Shown here piece by piece: positions 23,497-34,332 of a DNA stretch of 64,000 nucleotides. Source of the DNA: Paramarasmius palmivorus. Lineage: Eukaryota; Basidiomycota; Agaricomycetes; Agaricales; Marasmiaceae. The position numbers and the translations under genes are program-made. Under the pieces are notes generated by a model, which saw only the letters and a list, made by a program, of their open reading frames with translations, had not been told where the DNA came from and did no database searches. The stretch is taken from positions 1 to 64,000 of the forward strand of contig JAYKXP010000195.1 in assembly GCA_037176845.1 (NCBI GenBank), written 5' to 3'. Numbering within the stretch: position 1 is the stretch's first letter; every line of letters begins with the position of its first letter.

Positions 23497-24033
23497 CTAG
23501 CACCGCGTGCGATATGGTGATGGCGTCGGGAGGCGGCGGCTAGAGCGAGCCGCTTTGGACACCACGGCCACCAAGATCATCAAAACGCTGACAGGCATTT
23601 CGAAGTACCCTAATAACCCTAGAATCGCCCGAGTGCCTTCGTATATGATAGTGCAGTACGATCCATGTTCAAAGAGACATGATGTGGTTCGATGGCTGAT
23701 GTAAAGGGAGAGGTAGTCACGATATATATGGTGCTTCGTCGGCGGGTGAGCGAGGAAAACGGAAGGTGTTGATTTCCAGAAGTGAAGGTAGACATTCTTA
23801 CTGTCAATCGAGGTCCATACAAGTGTCCTTGTGCTAGAATATGCTCGCCAAGCGACAGGTTGGCGACGCGGTTTGGACGCGGTTGACGGTGTCCGCCACA
23901 TCCAATCTTTCGACTTTCTTTGGTTATTCTTTGTTTTCTGATATCTGTGAGATGGTAGCGAAGGGAGATACAGGGACGTGTTTGGGATGATGGCTGTCAA
24001 GACAAGAGATGCGTGCAAGATAGGTGACATCAT
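23497..24033 (-). CDS. Hypothetical protein, 178 aa, doubtful
   Basis: Minus-strand open frame starting M-M-S-P-I-L-H-A-S-L-V-L-T-A, which looks signal-peptide-like, and containing a hydrophobic stretch near the C-terminus (G-Y-F-E-M-P-V-S-V-L-M-I-L-V-A-V-V). It matches no family I know and no paralogue in this window. A spliced model could differ. Low confidence. Confidence 0.25.
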   Translation of the reverse strand: MMSPILHASLVLTAIIPNTSLYLPSLPSHRYQKTKNNQRKSKDWMWRTPSTASKPRRQPVAWRAYSSTRTLVWTSIDSKNVYLHFWKSTPSVFLAHPPTKHHIYRDYLSLYISHRTTSCLFEHGSYCTIIYEGTRAILGLLGYFEMPVSVLMILVAVVSKAARSSRRLPTPSPYRTRC

Positions 24034-24747
24034 TTATGTAGCAGTGACAGCGGGTTAGGGTTACAAAGACAAGCGCCCATTGCGTAGCCTGGTGAATACA
24101 GCTTCTATCACCACATTACCACCCAGGTGCATATAAAAGGGCCAAGGGAGAGTGATCTCATATAACTCTGAAGATTCCAAATAAATCATCATAAGCAATG
24201 TTTCGTCAACTTATCTCGTACAACCTCCGGTCTTTTAGCATGTTCAACCTCTCGTTAGTATCTACTTTCTCCCCTTGCGAGCTCGTACTCTTCGATCTGA
24301 TATGAAAATTATTCCCATGTGCGAGTAAAACGGTAGTCTCTCTCTGCTGTTCTGCTGCAATGCCAGAAATTAGCTGAAGCTTGATCATTATGTCGAAACG
24401 CGAAGGACACGTGAGATTGTCCCTTTTCCGCTCACTTGCTTTTGTAAGGTTACCAAAGAACTCTTTGTGTTCGCTTCTTTATTATGTAGGCTGTCAAGCT
24501 TTGACGCAAAAAGTTTCAGCTGTTATACCGCGTGGTTCTAGCTCTCCGATCGTGATGGCTTACGCACAGCGCGTTTTGAATGGTTTTACATGAGTTATGG
24601 TTCTAAAATGATTAGGATACTTTCGTGTAGTCGTTTGTTGCATAAAAGAACTGAACGTTTCGTTTTTACAACGTCCCGCTCATTAATTCCTTAGGCCGGT
24701 TTCTTGAGTTACAATCAATCCCTCCAGCTCCGCTCCTTACCTTTCCA
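24034..24747. other. No recognisable gene; may hold a missing 5' exon
   Basis: Short frames only. The plus-strand PY gene that follows lacks a signal peptide at its first ATG, so a small signal-peptide exon could lie here, but I could not identify it with confidence. Confidence 0.35.
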
Positions 24748-25952
24748 ATGACCGATATCGTCGAGATTCCGCCAACGGGAACGGCCGGTGTTCCGATCAC
24801 TGCAACATGGGACAAGCCTATTTTCGCATTGGTCACCGATTGGGCGTTCGAACTCGTTGCAGTTCAAGATAACCCTACGGGTTTGGATTCGTCCACATCG
24901 ATGCAAGCGACAATCTCACGCAAGACATTCGTTTTCACCATTAATCACCCTGGGTATGTACCTCGAATCTCGGAAGATATTGCGCTAAATTTCTATCTCT
25001 AGGACATACCATTTTGAGGCTACATCCGTGTGAGTGAAGTACCTGCTTCGTTCGTTAGAGGTTAATCAAATAGATCTAGGCCGCTGGGTCCTTCAACCTT
25101 CGGCAAGATAACGATTGTAGAGACAAAGTCCACTGGAGCGTTGGCCCAGAAATCATTTTCCTCAAGTCATCCACCGTCTCCAACCGCGAACATAGTCCAT
25201 CCACTCGTAACTTCGCGTTCAAGTGCATCGACATCAACTTCAGAAGTGTTCTCGTCAACAACGTAAGGGTCCAAGCAGTCATTCGACTCGCGAAACCTAA
25301 CATCTTTCGTCCAGAAATCCAGATTCCTCTACGAATGACACGCCACCGAATCCGACGATGTTGATGAGTGGTGTTGGGACGCTCACCTCCGAAGAGGACG
25401 TATCGACAATTGTGAACAAGATATCAGCGTTTGGGGATCCATCATCGTCTGGGTAAGTTTCGACGCATCTAGCCTCAATAGACTTGTCACTGTTCCTCCA
25501 GACATAGCTCAAGCATAGGTTCATCTCCCACTCAAATTCAAGGTCCTAGTGCTACAAATACAAGCACAAATGAGCCCACAACGCTAGTTCAGCGCCGCCT
25601 GTCAAAAATCTCACCAGGTACTATTGCCGGCTTGGTTGTAGGCGCAACAGCATGTTTCCTGGCGATGATCATCGGCTTCATGCTGTATCGGCGAAGACAA
25701 AGAATACACAAACCCTTGATTCAACCAGAACAAGTCTTTCCGTACCGTGGAATTACTGTTGCACCGCAAAGTGTGTCTGGAAAAGGAACAGTAGACTCTT
25801 GTATTATGGGACAATCTAGGGAACGATTGGATAGGCAATCGCGGGAGGCAGAGCTAAGGTATCACACTGATAGTGGATGGAGACCCGCAGATACAGAAGT
25901 TGAAAGGAATCATGTAGTCGACATGCCGCCTCGTTACTACGATGCGTTGTAA
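24748..25952 (+). CDS. PY-tail single-pass membrane protein (PPRY)
   Basis: Model: exons 24748-24953, 25003-25029, 25080-25262, 25315-25452 and 25502-25952, 334 aa. All introns are phase 2 and all internal exons are multiples of three. The ectodomain starts T-D-I-V-E-I-P-P-T-G-T-A-G and contains V-P-I-T-A-T-W and a second hydrophobic strand W-A-F-E-L-V-A-V. Two Ser/Thr/Pro-rich exons form the stalk. The last exon has a membrane helix (I-A-G-L-V-V-G-A-T-A-C-F-L-A-M-I-I-G-F-M), basic residues, a Q-V-F-P-Y-R-G-I-T-V-A box, and L-R-Y-H-T-D-S-G-W-R-P and V-V-D-M-P-P-R-Y-Y-D-A-L. No signal peptide is visible at this ATG, so an upstream exon is likely. It appears intact. Confidence 0.78.
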
Positions 25953-26968
25953 CCGCATCTTTTGGGGTGCAACATTTCCATATAACTTCCATTGCGCTTG
26001 TTCTGTATAGTGCATAGGCTGGATCACATCGTGATTGTAACAAATTGTGCCCCCAGCTAATATCAGCCACGAGACATACCCCTTACCTAAAGTTTTCTAC
26101 GGGCAGCGCATTGTGAGTTTGGGAAGTGCGATTCAGTGACGACGGACACGACTTAAGAGGATAACTTTGTGGGTTCCCTTCCATCACTTGCAAAATGATG
26201 GACTTGCGTATTGAACTAGGATACACTTGGGATAACGAATTGATACGAGTACACCAGTGGAGAAAAAGAAATACGCGTATTATGAGCTGCCTCCGAGACA
26301 GGGAACAGAAGGGTTGGCGTGTCTATGGGGATCAAGTCAGGAAAGCATAGCCGGCAGTGTATGGGCGTATAACGTACGATCTGAGTGTCCTCATCACCTT
26401 GAACCTAAACCGAACACGCCACTGCGTAACGTGAACGGCTGATTTCCCTTGCGATGCAGACACCACCCATCCTTCCCATTCATAACCTTCTCCATTATTG
26501 TGTTACATCAGAACATGACGGCAGTCCATCAAAGTCCGTGACACTGCTCGGGATCCTTCTACTGGACCAGCGCTCGCGTTCTCCATATCCGTATCTATAG
26601 CCAAGTCAATCGCGTACAGCTTCAATGGACCGCAAGGAGCATGATAGCAGCTGTTCCTCCAAACAACCTTGACAATGGTAGTTCCTGGGGGGGAATCTGA
26701 CTGGAGGGCTGAAGTCAGGGATGGCCGAAAACGCGATATGGGAAGAACTGGACAGGGGAAGAGCTTGAAGAGCAGAGGAAAGCGAGAATAGTCGATGGTC
26801 GTGCCTTCTGAATGATGGGGTAGAGAGGGTATCGCCGAACTGTTCAAGGGAACTACATCATGAGGAGCGGGAGAATATTACGGGAGGGCTTCGTATTGTA
26901 AATAGTCGCAGGATGTCCCCTTTGACGGAGGTTGTTCGGGGAGCGATGAACAGGGTGAGCCGAACATT
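25953..26968. other. No recognisable gene
   Basis: A minus-strand frame at 26503-26847 contains a V-K-V-V-W-R-N-S-C strand and could be a decayed ectodomain, but it lacks a signal peptide, stalk and tail, so I do not call it. Confidence 0.3.
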
Positions 26969-27529
26969 ATGCAGGAGCGCTGGGGTATTCATGTTGTGAG
27001 TTGTTCTGCCCAGGTTGTGCGACCTGATGAGGAAGAAATCAAGTTTGGCCGATACTACCACTGGTATGATCAAGGGACGCACCTATTACCCATTATTGAC
27101 CCAAATCCATGTGTAGAGGTGCTATTTCCCAGCGAGACCGTGCATAATAGAAAAGTAAAGTGTTTGTTGATCGTCCAACTCGTTCGAAGTTTACAAAAGT
27201 CAGAATTCTGCCAGGGTTTCGGTATGAGTGGCTATCATGAAGAACATCAAGATATAATGACGACTGGAGATTCAACCAACGCACCGAGGGCCCAGAGGCT
27301 AGTCTCAACTAAGCTAGCGGGAGGATTCTCCAAGGATTTGGCTGGGATGCTGTATGATGACGATGCGTTGAAAAACAATGAGTACGAGGCTGTAAAAAGA
27401 GAGAAGGGGTCGTTCAGCAACTCACAAATAATACCAATGAATATGCGAACCATCGGCCTATCGGATCTTCCATCACTGGGATATTCCTCTAGTCCACAGA
27501 CTAGCGGCCTCGTACGGAAGATAGGTTGA
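26969..27529 (+). CDS. Hypothetical protein, 186 aa, doubtful
   Basis: A 186-codon open frame with no domain, signal or membrane helix recognised and no paralogue in the window. It overlaps open frames on the other strand. It may be spurious. Confidence 0.2.
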   Translation: MQERWGIHVVSCSAQVVRPDEEEIKFGRYYHWYDQGTHLLPIIDPNPCVEVLFPSETVHNRKVKCLLIVQLVRSLQKSEFCQGFGMSGYHEEHQDIMTTGDSTNAPRAQRLVSTKLAGGFSKDLAGMLYDDDALKNNEYEAVKREKGSFSNSQIIPMNMRTIGLSDLPSLGYSSSPQTSGLVRKIG

Positions 27530-27724
27530 ATGGAGGATGTGAGTGCATGAACGCTCGAAGACGCTTTGCTGCGGCTGTGACGGCATGACGCAAATTTTCA
27601 CCGTGAGAATCCTCGGGATGCTTTCCGGCGCTTCGGGCGGCGTTGATGATCATTCACTTGCTCACGAGGTCTCGTAAGAAACACTACTAGTACATTAGCT
27701 TTCATTACTTTCGCAAAGGCATCA

Positions 27725-28911
27725 TCATCTCATCATCTCTTGCGGTCTCTTATCCGACATCTCCCTCGCCCAATCTCCGTCCTTCAACGCGTTCATTTTT
27801 TCGATCCTCCCCCTAACCTCCTCCATCTGCGTTTCGTCGACTAAACTCTTTCCCAAACGCGACTGATTATGCAACGAGATTAGCTGTGATTGCAACTCTT
27901 GTACCCGCTCCTCAATTTCCATCTGCCGATCCGTTCGCGAAATTTGTACCTGCTTTTCCGGAGTGTATGGGATACCGGCCAAGGTCTCGGTTTCAGTTCC
28001 GGACTCATATGAGCATAGAGAAGGGGTCCGACGTCTCATTGTAGCTGGCTGGCCAGGGTCCGATTCTGCGCTCGACTTGATGACCATTTTACCCCTGTCA
28101 AATGCTGCAGTCATACTTCTGCCTTTTGAGAGCTTCCGGCTGCTGCGAAAGTAAAGAATCCCCAATACCACGAATAAAATAAGTCCAAATCCTCCAGTTA
28201 CACTTCCAACGATGATGGGAACATTTGGTTTTCTGTCATTTTCGTGACCCTGGACGACGCGAGGCGACGAGCTGTCATTGGCGTCAGATCTATAGAGAAC
28301 TCGTTCAGCATTGTGCAAAACGGATAACAATTTCATACCGAGTATTAGTGCCGCTAGTTGTAGGAGCGGTTGTACCTGTGACGCTTTGAACTCTTGAAGT
28401 CATCCCTGATATCGATGTTTCTGAAGGACTTAAAGGCTATGAACATGTGAGAACGAAGGCACACGAAGAGCATACGTAGACGGTGCAGAAGTTGCCTGTA
28501 CCACAATTGGAGCACTGTAACTGACGCCTCGATTGCCCCTGATATTGATAATGAATACAGGCGAATGGAAGATTGTGCTCGAAGTTTACTTATCATTCTT
28601 AGCGTAGAGAGTGTAATTGCTGGTGAAAGGTTAACCTCTGGTTTTTGGAAGTACGTAGCTACCTACCCTGGATTCACCGATGTGAATGTCGCGGTGGTCG
28701 TCTGGGGGATGCCATTGTTCTGAGGAGGTTCCTTCGCGCTCCTCTTGTCTTCCTCCTCCTCCGACTTCAGTTCAAATTGAACTTTTTCGGGGTTTCCCGG
28801 CGGTTTGGGTTGCCAAGCAATATTGAGTGTAATTGTGGGATCACCGTTCAGCGTAACCAACGTGGGTTCGACGCTGATGATCTCGAATTCGTGGGAGGCA
28901 ACCCTTGGCAA
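27725..28911 (-). CDS. CC-tail single-pass membrane protein, 5' end unresolved
   Basis: Minus strand. The ectodomain exon (from about 28911) reads F-E-I-I-S-V-E-P-T-L-V-T-L-N-G, L-N-I-A-W and T-A-T-F-T-S-V-N-P-G at the donor near 28670. A Ser/Thr stalk exon (about 28445-28340) ends in phase 2 (act cg|gtatg). The last exon starts S-D-A-N-D-S-S-S and carries a membrane helix (G-S-V-T-G-G-F-G-L-I-L-F-V-V-L-G-I-L-Y-F), basic residues, I-S-R-T-D-R-Q-M-E-I-E-E-R-V, a coiled coil, and the end S-D-K-R-P-Q-E-M-M-R. The signal-peptide exon could not be joined in frame: the ATG near 29020 is in another phase, so either an undetected small exon exists or the 5' end is frameshifted. Confidence 0.68.
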
Positions 28912-29039
28912 TTGTCCAATTGCGGCTGAGCTATTTTGAAATGATTTACCAATAGTCCCATGTAATGCGAGATGCTAGGGAAAACGAACATCAATGGCAA
29001 TCGAAACGTTACTGAGAGACTTGTAGGCGACTTGGCCAA

Positions 29040-30540
29040 ACTGAATTTGAAGGATGAAAGAGGTAGATGCGCGATTTCGAAGGGTTAAATTATAAATAGG
29101 TTTTGAACTACGAGTGTATCGCCTTCAACACACTGCATTTGAAGTCATATTGCATCCGAAGGATGATATACAACGGCCAATTTTTGGAGCTTTTGTAGCC
29201 TTAGTTGCAACCTCAAGAGTACGCAAAATGGAAAGCGTTGGTGTTGCTACTCTGTTGGGTCTCGGTGTAGACGGTTTGTAGGCGTGTAACTGGGGCGACG
29301 AAGATCATTGATGATACCTCTGCCGTACGTGACGACGATGCACCTGTGCTACTAGCGCGTGACTGAGACCATCATCTGTCGTCTGTTGATACAAAGCAAC
29401 ATCAACAGACGAGATCTACTTCAAGATGTAATAAGTAGACTACTTATTACATCTTGAATCATCTCGCTAATCTCCGTGACATGACTTCCCAACCGAATTG
29501 CAAATGATCCCCATCACGATGATTCTGACTCCTCGACTCACATAGGGTACTTGTACCACGGTGAGAGGATAACAAATGTCGGTACTAGAATCAGGGAGCA
29601 TATTTGCATCCTATGTCTTGGTAGTGGAGGAGTAACTGAGTTCTGAGTCGTATCATTCTACACTGGCATACGATTCGAGCTGTCGTAAGAGCTGAAACTC
29701 CTGTTGGTTTCGAGGCTTCATTGGTAGTGAGGTCCTGAGTGAGAATAAGACCTGATAATCCTTTTGCATGCGTTTTGTTTGTGGCAAAGGTAGAGCAACG
29801 CAAAGAAACAATCTGGCGCACATTACTGAAAGATGAACCGAGCTTCGTGCCTGGTTGTATCTACATAACATAAAATTAGGGACTGCATTGAACGCATCGA
29901 CATTGGATTTGGAGCTCCATAGGGAAATGTGCCAGTTATCGATGGTGCGAGTCTGGAATTTCAGTCAAGGCTCACCTGTGTTTCCTCCTATGCTCCTGAG
30001 TTGGTGATGTGTTCGCTAAGGCTATGACCTTTGTCTATCCAAGACTGTACTAGTGTACGCTCATTGAGTTGGAGCTGAATTACACTTATCGGCTATCAGT
30101 GTTTTCTTCGGCATATGGGTTTCGCAATGTTGCCGCGAGGCCTTGTGGGCTTCATGTATACTGTTTCAAACTCGCCGATAAACCCGATCAAATGCGAGTG
30201 ATCTCAGTTCCCGTTGGCTTGTATGGTACCAAGACTTATGTACGAAGCGTGTTGCGTCCACCCTTGGACAACTTTTTTTTCTTCTCGCTACAGGCCGTCT
30301 AGCCTGTCTACCTTTGGAAGTCTCAATGGCACTCATGCTAGCAGTCATCAGTAGAATCATTCCAGATGGCGCGGCCAAGTTGAGCACAGGAACTTCTGCT
30401 GTAATGGGTGAGCACCACAAAATCTAGATCTAGCCCTGAGACTGATTCAATCCAGAGCCTGGCACAAAGAATGGGCTAACAAATCCAAGGGAGACTGAAC
30501 CTTGTAAGTACCAGTGCACCATACTTAAAGATTTTTATTC
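29040..30540. other. Mostly empty; possible remnants of a minus-strand copy
   Basis: No complete gene. A minus-strand Thr-rich stretch (about 29660-29760, D-L-T-T-N-E-A-S-K-P-T-G-V-S-A-L-T-T) resembles a family stalk, but no ectodomain, membrane helix or tail accompanies it. Two palindromes at 29379-29458 are listed separately. Confidence 0.35.
29379..29458. repeat. Two adjacent hairpins, one a perfect 19-bp inverted repeat with a 1-nt spacer
   Basis: The first hairpin has 12-bp arms (29379-29390 and 29401-29412, tcgtctgttgat/atcaacagacga) around a 10-nt loop. The second (29420-29458) has perfect 19-bp arms, ttcaagatgtaataagtag and its reverse complement, separated by a single A. No coding context is present. 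Confidence 0.9.
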
Positions 30541-30559
30541 TCTAATTTGTTTATTATCA

Positions 30560-31734
30560 CGATAGTTGATCCATACGATTCGGAAACCCCTACCATTCAA
30601 GCAGATCCTACGTTTGCGGTCTCATCCACTACAGTGGTAATTTATTCGACTGTTTCGCCGTCGAGTTCTTCTAGTACACCCCCTCTCCGATTTTTCGAAA
30701 TCCTCACTCATCTACTCTCTTTTCAGCCACACCGGATGCCACGTTCTCTGCACCGCCAGCATCCATGACCACAACCTTTCCACAAATCAAGCTTCTCGTT
30801 GATATCCTAACCACATGCGAGCCAGCCAATATACGATGGACAAGTTCAGATAAGGACAACAACTTGTTTTTCAGCCTGGCCGTCACCGACTTCAACACCA
30901 ACGCAGTCTTAGTATTAATGGACGCCGCTGTTAACGTCTCGTTGAATGCGTATCACTGGTCGAAGGTGAACGTATCCCAGGGAAGGTATTATATAAACGC
31001 CTTGTTTGATGTGGAGCGAATCCGCGACGTGAAAGAGGCGTTTCTCGTTGAAAATGGTACGGATACTTCGTGTATTCGGGGGAACGAGAACATCCAAGGC
31101 GAGAGGTGAGCTTAGAGCTGCAATTACGCTAGGCCTATTTCTTATACCATAACAGTAGCGAGCCACCTGTATCAAGTCATACGAGGTATGCTCTTGATTG
31201 AAGAATGTGAATCTCTTATGACTTCGGCATAGCTCTTCTACTTTTCCTATCCCTACAGAGACAAACAAGACTACTTCCGAGTCTCATTTCAACCGTTCAG
31301 AGATACTCGGGGCATCACTTGGACCTTTGCTCCTTATTGGTGCATTGATTGCATTTTTCTACCTATACCGTCGTCGATTGATTGCCAAAAAACTTGAAAC
31401 AAGTTCCCAGAATGGGGATTTTTCCCAACGCATCATTCCTTATCCTACCGAACTGATAAAGTCCACCAACTATCGCCATCCCAAAAACCGCGATGAGCGC
31501 AACGACAACATCAATAACCCCAGCCCCAGTCCTATTTCCAATAACATGGCCGAAGCCGAAGGAACGTCACAACACCAACATCAGGAACCTCAGCCTTCCG
31601 CTACACCAGGAGCAGCTGAAGATGGAATGGGAGTTCGACGACACGAGGATAGTGGATGGAGACCTCCGCTATCGCCTTCGCGGAGTGCCAGAGGTGTGGT
31701 CGATATGCCGCCAGAGTATGCGAATGCGTTGTAG
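30560..31734 (+). CDS. PY-tail single-pass membrane protein (PPEY) with a Cys-containing ectodomain
   Basis: The first ATG is not resolved. A Ser/Thr-rich segment (30570-30680, V-S-S-T-T-V-V-I-Y-S-T-V-S-P) precedes an exon ending at about 31107 (gag ag|gtgagc, phase 2). That exon encodes a second ectodomain class: L-L-V-D-I-L-T-T-C-E-P-A-N-I-R-W-T, then strands F-F-S-L-A-V and a final N-G-T-D-T-S-C, so two Cys could form a disulphide. A short exon (S-S-E-P-P-V-S-S-H-T) and the final exon follow. The final exon has a membrane helix (G-A-S-L-G-P-L-L-L-I-G-A-L-I-A-F-F-Y-L-Y), R-R-R, an I-I-P-Y-P box, and R-R-H-E-D-S-G-W-R-P and V-V-D-M-P-P-E-Y-A-N-A-L. It appears intact apart from the unresolved start. 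Confidence 0.72.
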
Positions 31735-31934
31735 GAATCGAAGCGTGTAATTCCATCCCCATTTTGGTATCTTATGTAACTCAATCATCAGGCTGGGCGG
31801 TGCATCGCTGACGAGAAACCAAGCGTGTAGTTATTCCGATGCTGAATATGCTGATCTCCACGGAAATAAGAATTCTCTTATGGTTGATGGAAGGATTCAA
31901 AACTTGTTCCTAAAATAGTTACGCGATAGTATCT

Positions 31935-32276
31935 CATCTCAGTCTAGTTCGCATCCGTCCTTCGCGTCGTCTTAACCAACATTGAGATTAGATCATCATT
32001 GCGTAGATACATACACGGGCATTTCCATGCATCGTTGCATTGACATTCATCTTTTCATCTAGAGATCAAAGCTTCCGTGTCCATCATACGTTATAAAGAT
32101 GAGAAGACGTCTCTCATTGAACCATCAGGGTATATGTTCTGATCATGACCGGGAATGTATCCCATGATGATCATTCAAGTCTCCCACACATGATAGTTTA
32201 AAGCACTAGCATTTTTCCACGACTCCGTTTCACTCCCTTCTTGACAGCTCAACACTTACTTTTGTTCCCCGCCACT
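31935..32276 (+). promoter_or_regulatory. Upstream region shared with 33990-34332
   Basis: About 340 bp upstream of the ATG at 32277 closely matches 33990-34332 upstream of the ATG at 34333, including acttatc-free landmarks such as acgttataaagatgagaaga (a TATA-like ttataaag inside), gtgtatcc-atgatgatcatt and ttcttgacagctcaacactt. The last ~140 bp also precede the gene at 43510. The conservation may simply reflect recent duplication. Confidence 0.55.
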
Positions 32277-33895
32277 ATGGAACTTAGATTATGGATGTAG
32301 GTCGTCATTGCATGTAATATGTGTTTTGCTACTCAATATATTTAAGATGTTCATTAGTCGCACTGGCATCGGCTGTCAAGGCTTTCAAAATCACGAGCGT
32401 CAATTCCAAATTACCGTCAGTACTTTCAGGAAATGTCGAGCTAACTATCACTTGGGAAAGAGAGAGTGATGACGAGAAGAAAGGTCAGATCGCGTTTGTA
32501 TTGCATCTGGCCAGCGAGCGGTATCCCTGGAAGGGAAACACAGTAGGAGGACCACCACTTACCCCTACATCCCAGTCCCCATCCAAAGTCACATTTAACA
32601 AAATGGCCGCAGGGTGTGTATGCTTTATTTTTCTGAAGACCAGTGGAACTCGACCATTATCGTTAGAAAATATGTGTTATGGGCAGTGGCAAATCGCAAG
32701 TGAACGCTTTATCGTCCTCCAAGATGCATAATTGTCTTATTGAACACTCAGGCGCATTGGCTATTCGCAAGATGGCATTGAAATAAAAGGGCCAAATGAT
32801 ACCACACCGCCAGGGGGGTAAGAAGCGTTGACACCGAAGTATACCTGAGCTCTGCACGCTGATCCTATTCTATACAGGACTCAAGCGCTGGCCAGTACAG
32901 ATCAACAGGTTCGACAGCAGACAACATCTACAACACCAAATGACGGCACACCACCCACGACTGGGACATCCACGCTGACGCCGACGACCTCACTCGCGAC
33001 GACAGAAACAGTCAATATTAAGCAGACCGATACTGACACAGGCGCAACTGGTGGTAGGACGTTCTCTCCCGCCATAAGTTTCACAAGCAGTTATACGACA
33101 AGCCCTTCGGCTCAGAATTCGCGAGGTTCAAGCCAAAGGTATGGTCAATCTCAGTTCCTCACTAGAGCTTTCTAGCCCCCCACCTCCCCCCCATTCGATC
33201 GCAGCACTCAGCTTAGTGGCAACGGTATACCTAGTCCTAATGAGCACCGGAAGCCTCTGGCGTGCACCCCCTGGTGCTCTGATCCCCCCCACGCCACCAC
33301 AATAAGGAGTTGCTGAGGGCCCCCAAGTATCATCGGAGGTGTCATCGGAGGGCTCGAATTTCTCGTTATTATAATACTACTCCTGCTATGTCTTCATCGA
33401 CGGACCGACTCCATAACCCGAGCAATTGTGACAACAAGAACCCATTCAACAAGGAAAAGATGGCCTCCCTCACCCCCCGGACTCCCCCCCCCCAAGGGAT
33501 CGAAATTCGAAACCCATTTGCCCCCGAGTTCAATCCAGCCTATACCCATGCCCCAAAACCGTTCACAGAAGACCTTCAACGACGTTTATATACTTCCAGA
33601 GCAAGCAAGCTCACCTGTTGATACCGAAGCTTCTCACAGACACTGGAAACCGGAGTAACCGAGAAGCCTCGTCGATTTGCTTGGGAGGATAGACAGATGG
33701 AGATTGAGGAGCGTGTTCAACAGTTTGCAGGCACAGTTGATTGCGCTTCAACACCAGTCAAAGTTACATAAAATCACAGGGGAAGAGAGGCAGATTGAAG
33801 ATATTAGAGAGAAGATTGAGAGGCTGAACGTGCTAAAGAGTGGGTATTGGGCATTGGAGCAATCAGATGAGAGGCCGCGAGAGATGGTGTACTAG
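32277..33895 (+). pseudogene. CC-tail family copy, frameshifted in the last exon
   Basis: Exons 32277-32296, 32347-32613 and 32752-32817, then the stalk exon to about 33138, are intact and phase 2. They give the signal peptide M-E-L-R-L-W-I-C-S-L-V-A-L-A-S-A-V, the ectodomain (F-K-I-T-S-V-N-S-K, N-V-E-L-T-I-T-W-E), the membrane-proximal exon G-Y-S-Q-D-G-I-E-I-K and a Thr-rich stalk. The last exon is broken: runs of seven or more C near 33180, 33286 and 33485, a stop before the membrane helix (I-I-G-G-V-I-G-G-L-E-F-L-V-I-I-I-I), and a frame change before the coiled coil (E-R-Q-I-E-D-I-R-E-K-I-E-R-L, ending E-R-P-R-E-M-V-Y at 33895). It is closely related to the intact gene at 34333. Confidence 0.8.
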
Positions 33896-33989
33896 CGCCA
33901 AATTGGGGAACCCAGGACGTTTGTAGCTAAGAGTATACCCTACGCAGTTTGTCCAGAACGAGTTCAGTTTGGGTCAGGGTCTAGTTCGC

Positions 33990-34332
33990 ATCCGTAATTC
34001 GCTTCGTGTCTTGATCAACCCTGAAATTGGATCATCATTGTGTAGGAATACATACCCGGGCATTTCCACGCATCGGTGCATTGACATTCATCTTTTCATC
34101 TAGAGATCAAAGCTTCCGCGTCCATCATACGTTATAAAGATGAGAAGACGTCTCTCTTTGAACCATCAGGGTATATGGGGTATATGAATTGATTATGATC
34201 ATGACCAGGGGTGTATCCTATGATGATCATTCAGATCTCCCACACAGTATAGGTTAAAGTACTGGCAATGTTTCACGACTCCTTTTCGCTCCCTTCTTGA
34301 CAGCTCAACACTTGTTTCTCTTCTCCGCTACT
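33990..34332 (+). promoter_or_regulatory. Upstream region of the intact CC gene
   Basis: Duplicate of 31935-32276, with the same ttataaag-containing landmark about 190 bp before the ATG at 34333. The signal-peptide exon and first intron are also nearly identical. Confidence 0.55.

Noticed and set aside
26503..26847. Minus-strand frame with a possible ectodomain strand (V-K-V-V-W)
   Set aside because: No signal exon, stalk, membrane helix or tail nearby, and the landmark spacing does not fit the family.
29591..29871. Minus-strand Thr-rich frame resembling a family stalk
   Set aside because: It is isolated, without ectodomain or membrane segment; mentioned only as a possible remnant.
32321..32731. 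136-codon single-frame reading through the first introns of the 32277 copy
   Set aside because: It reads through intron 2; the paralogous genes show consistent donor and acceptor sites that give a better phase-2 model.
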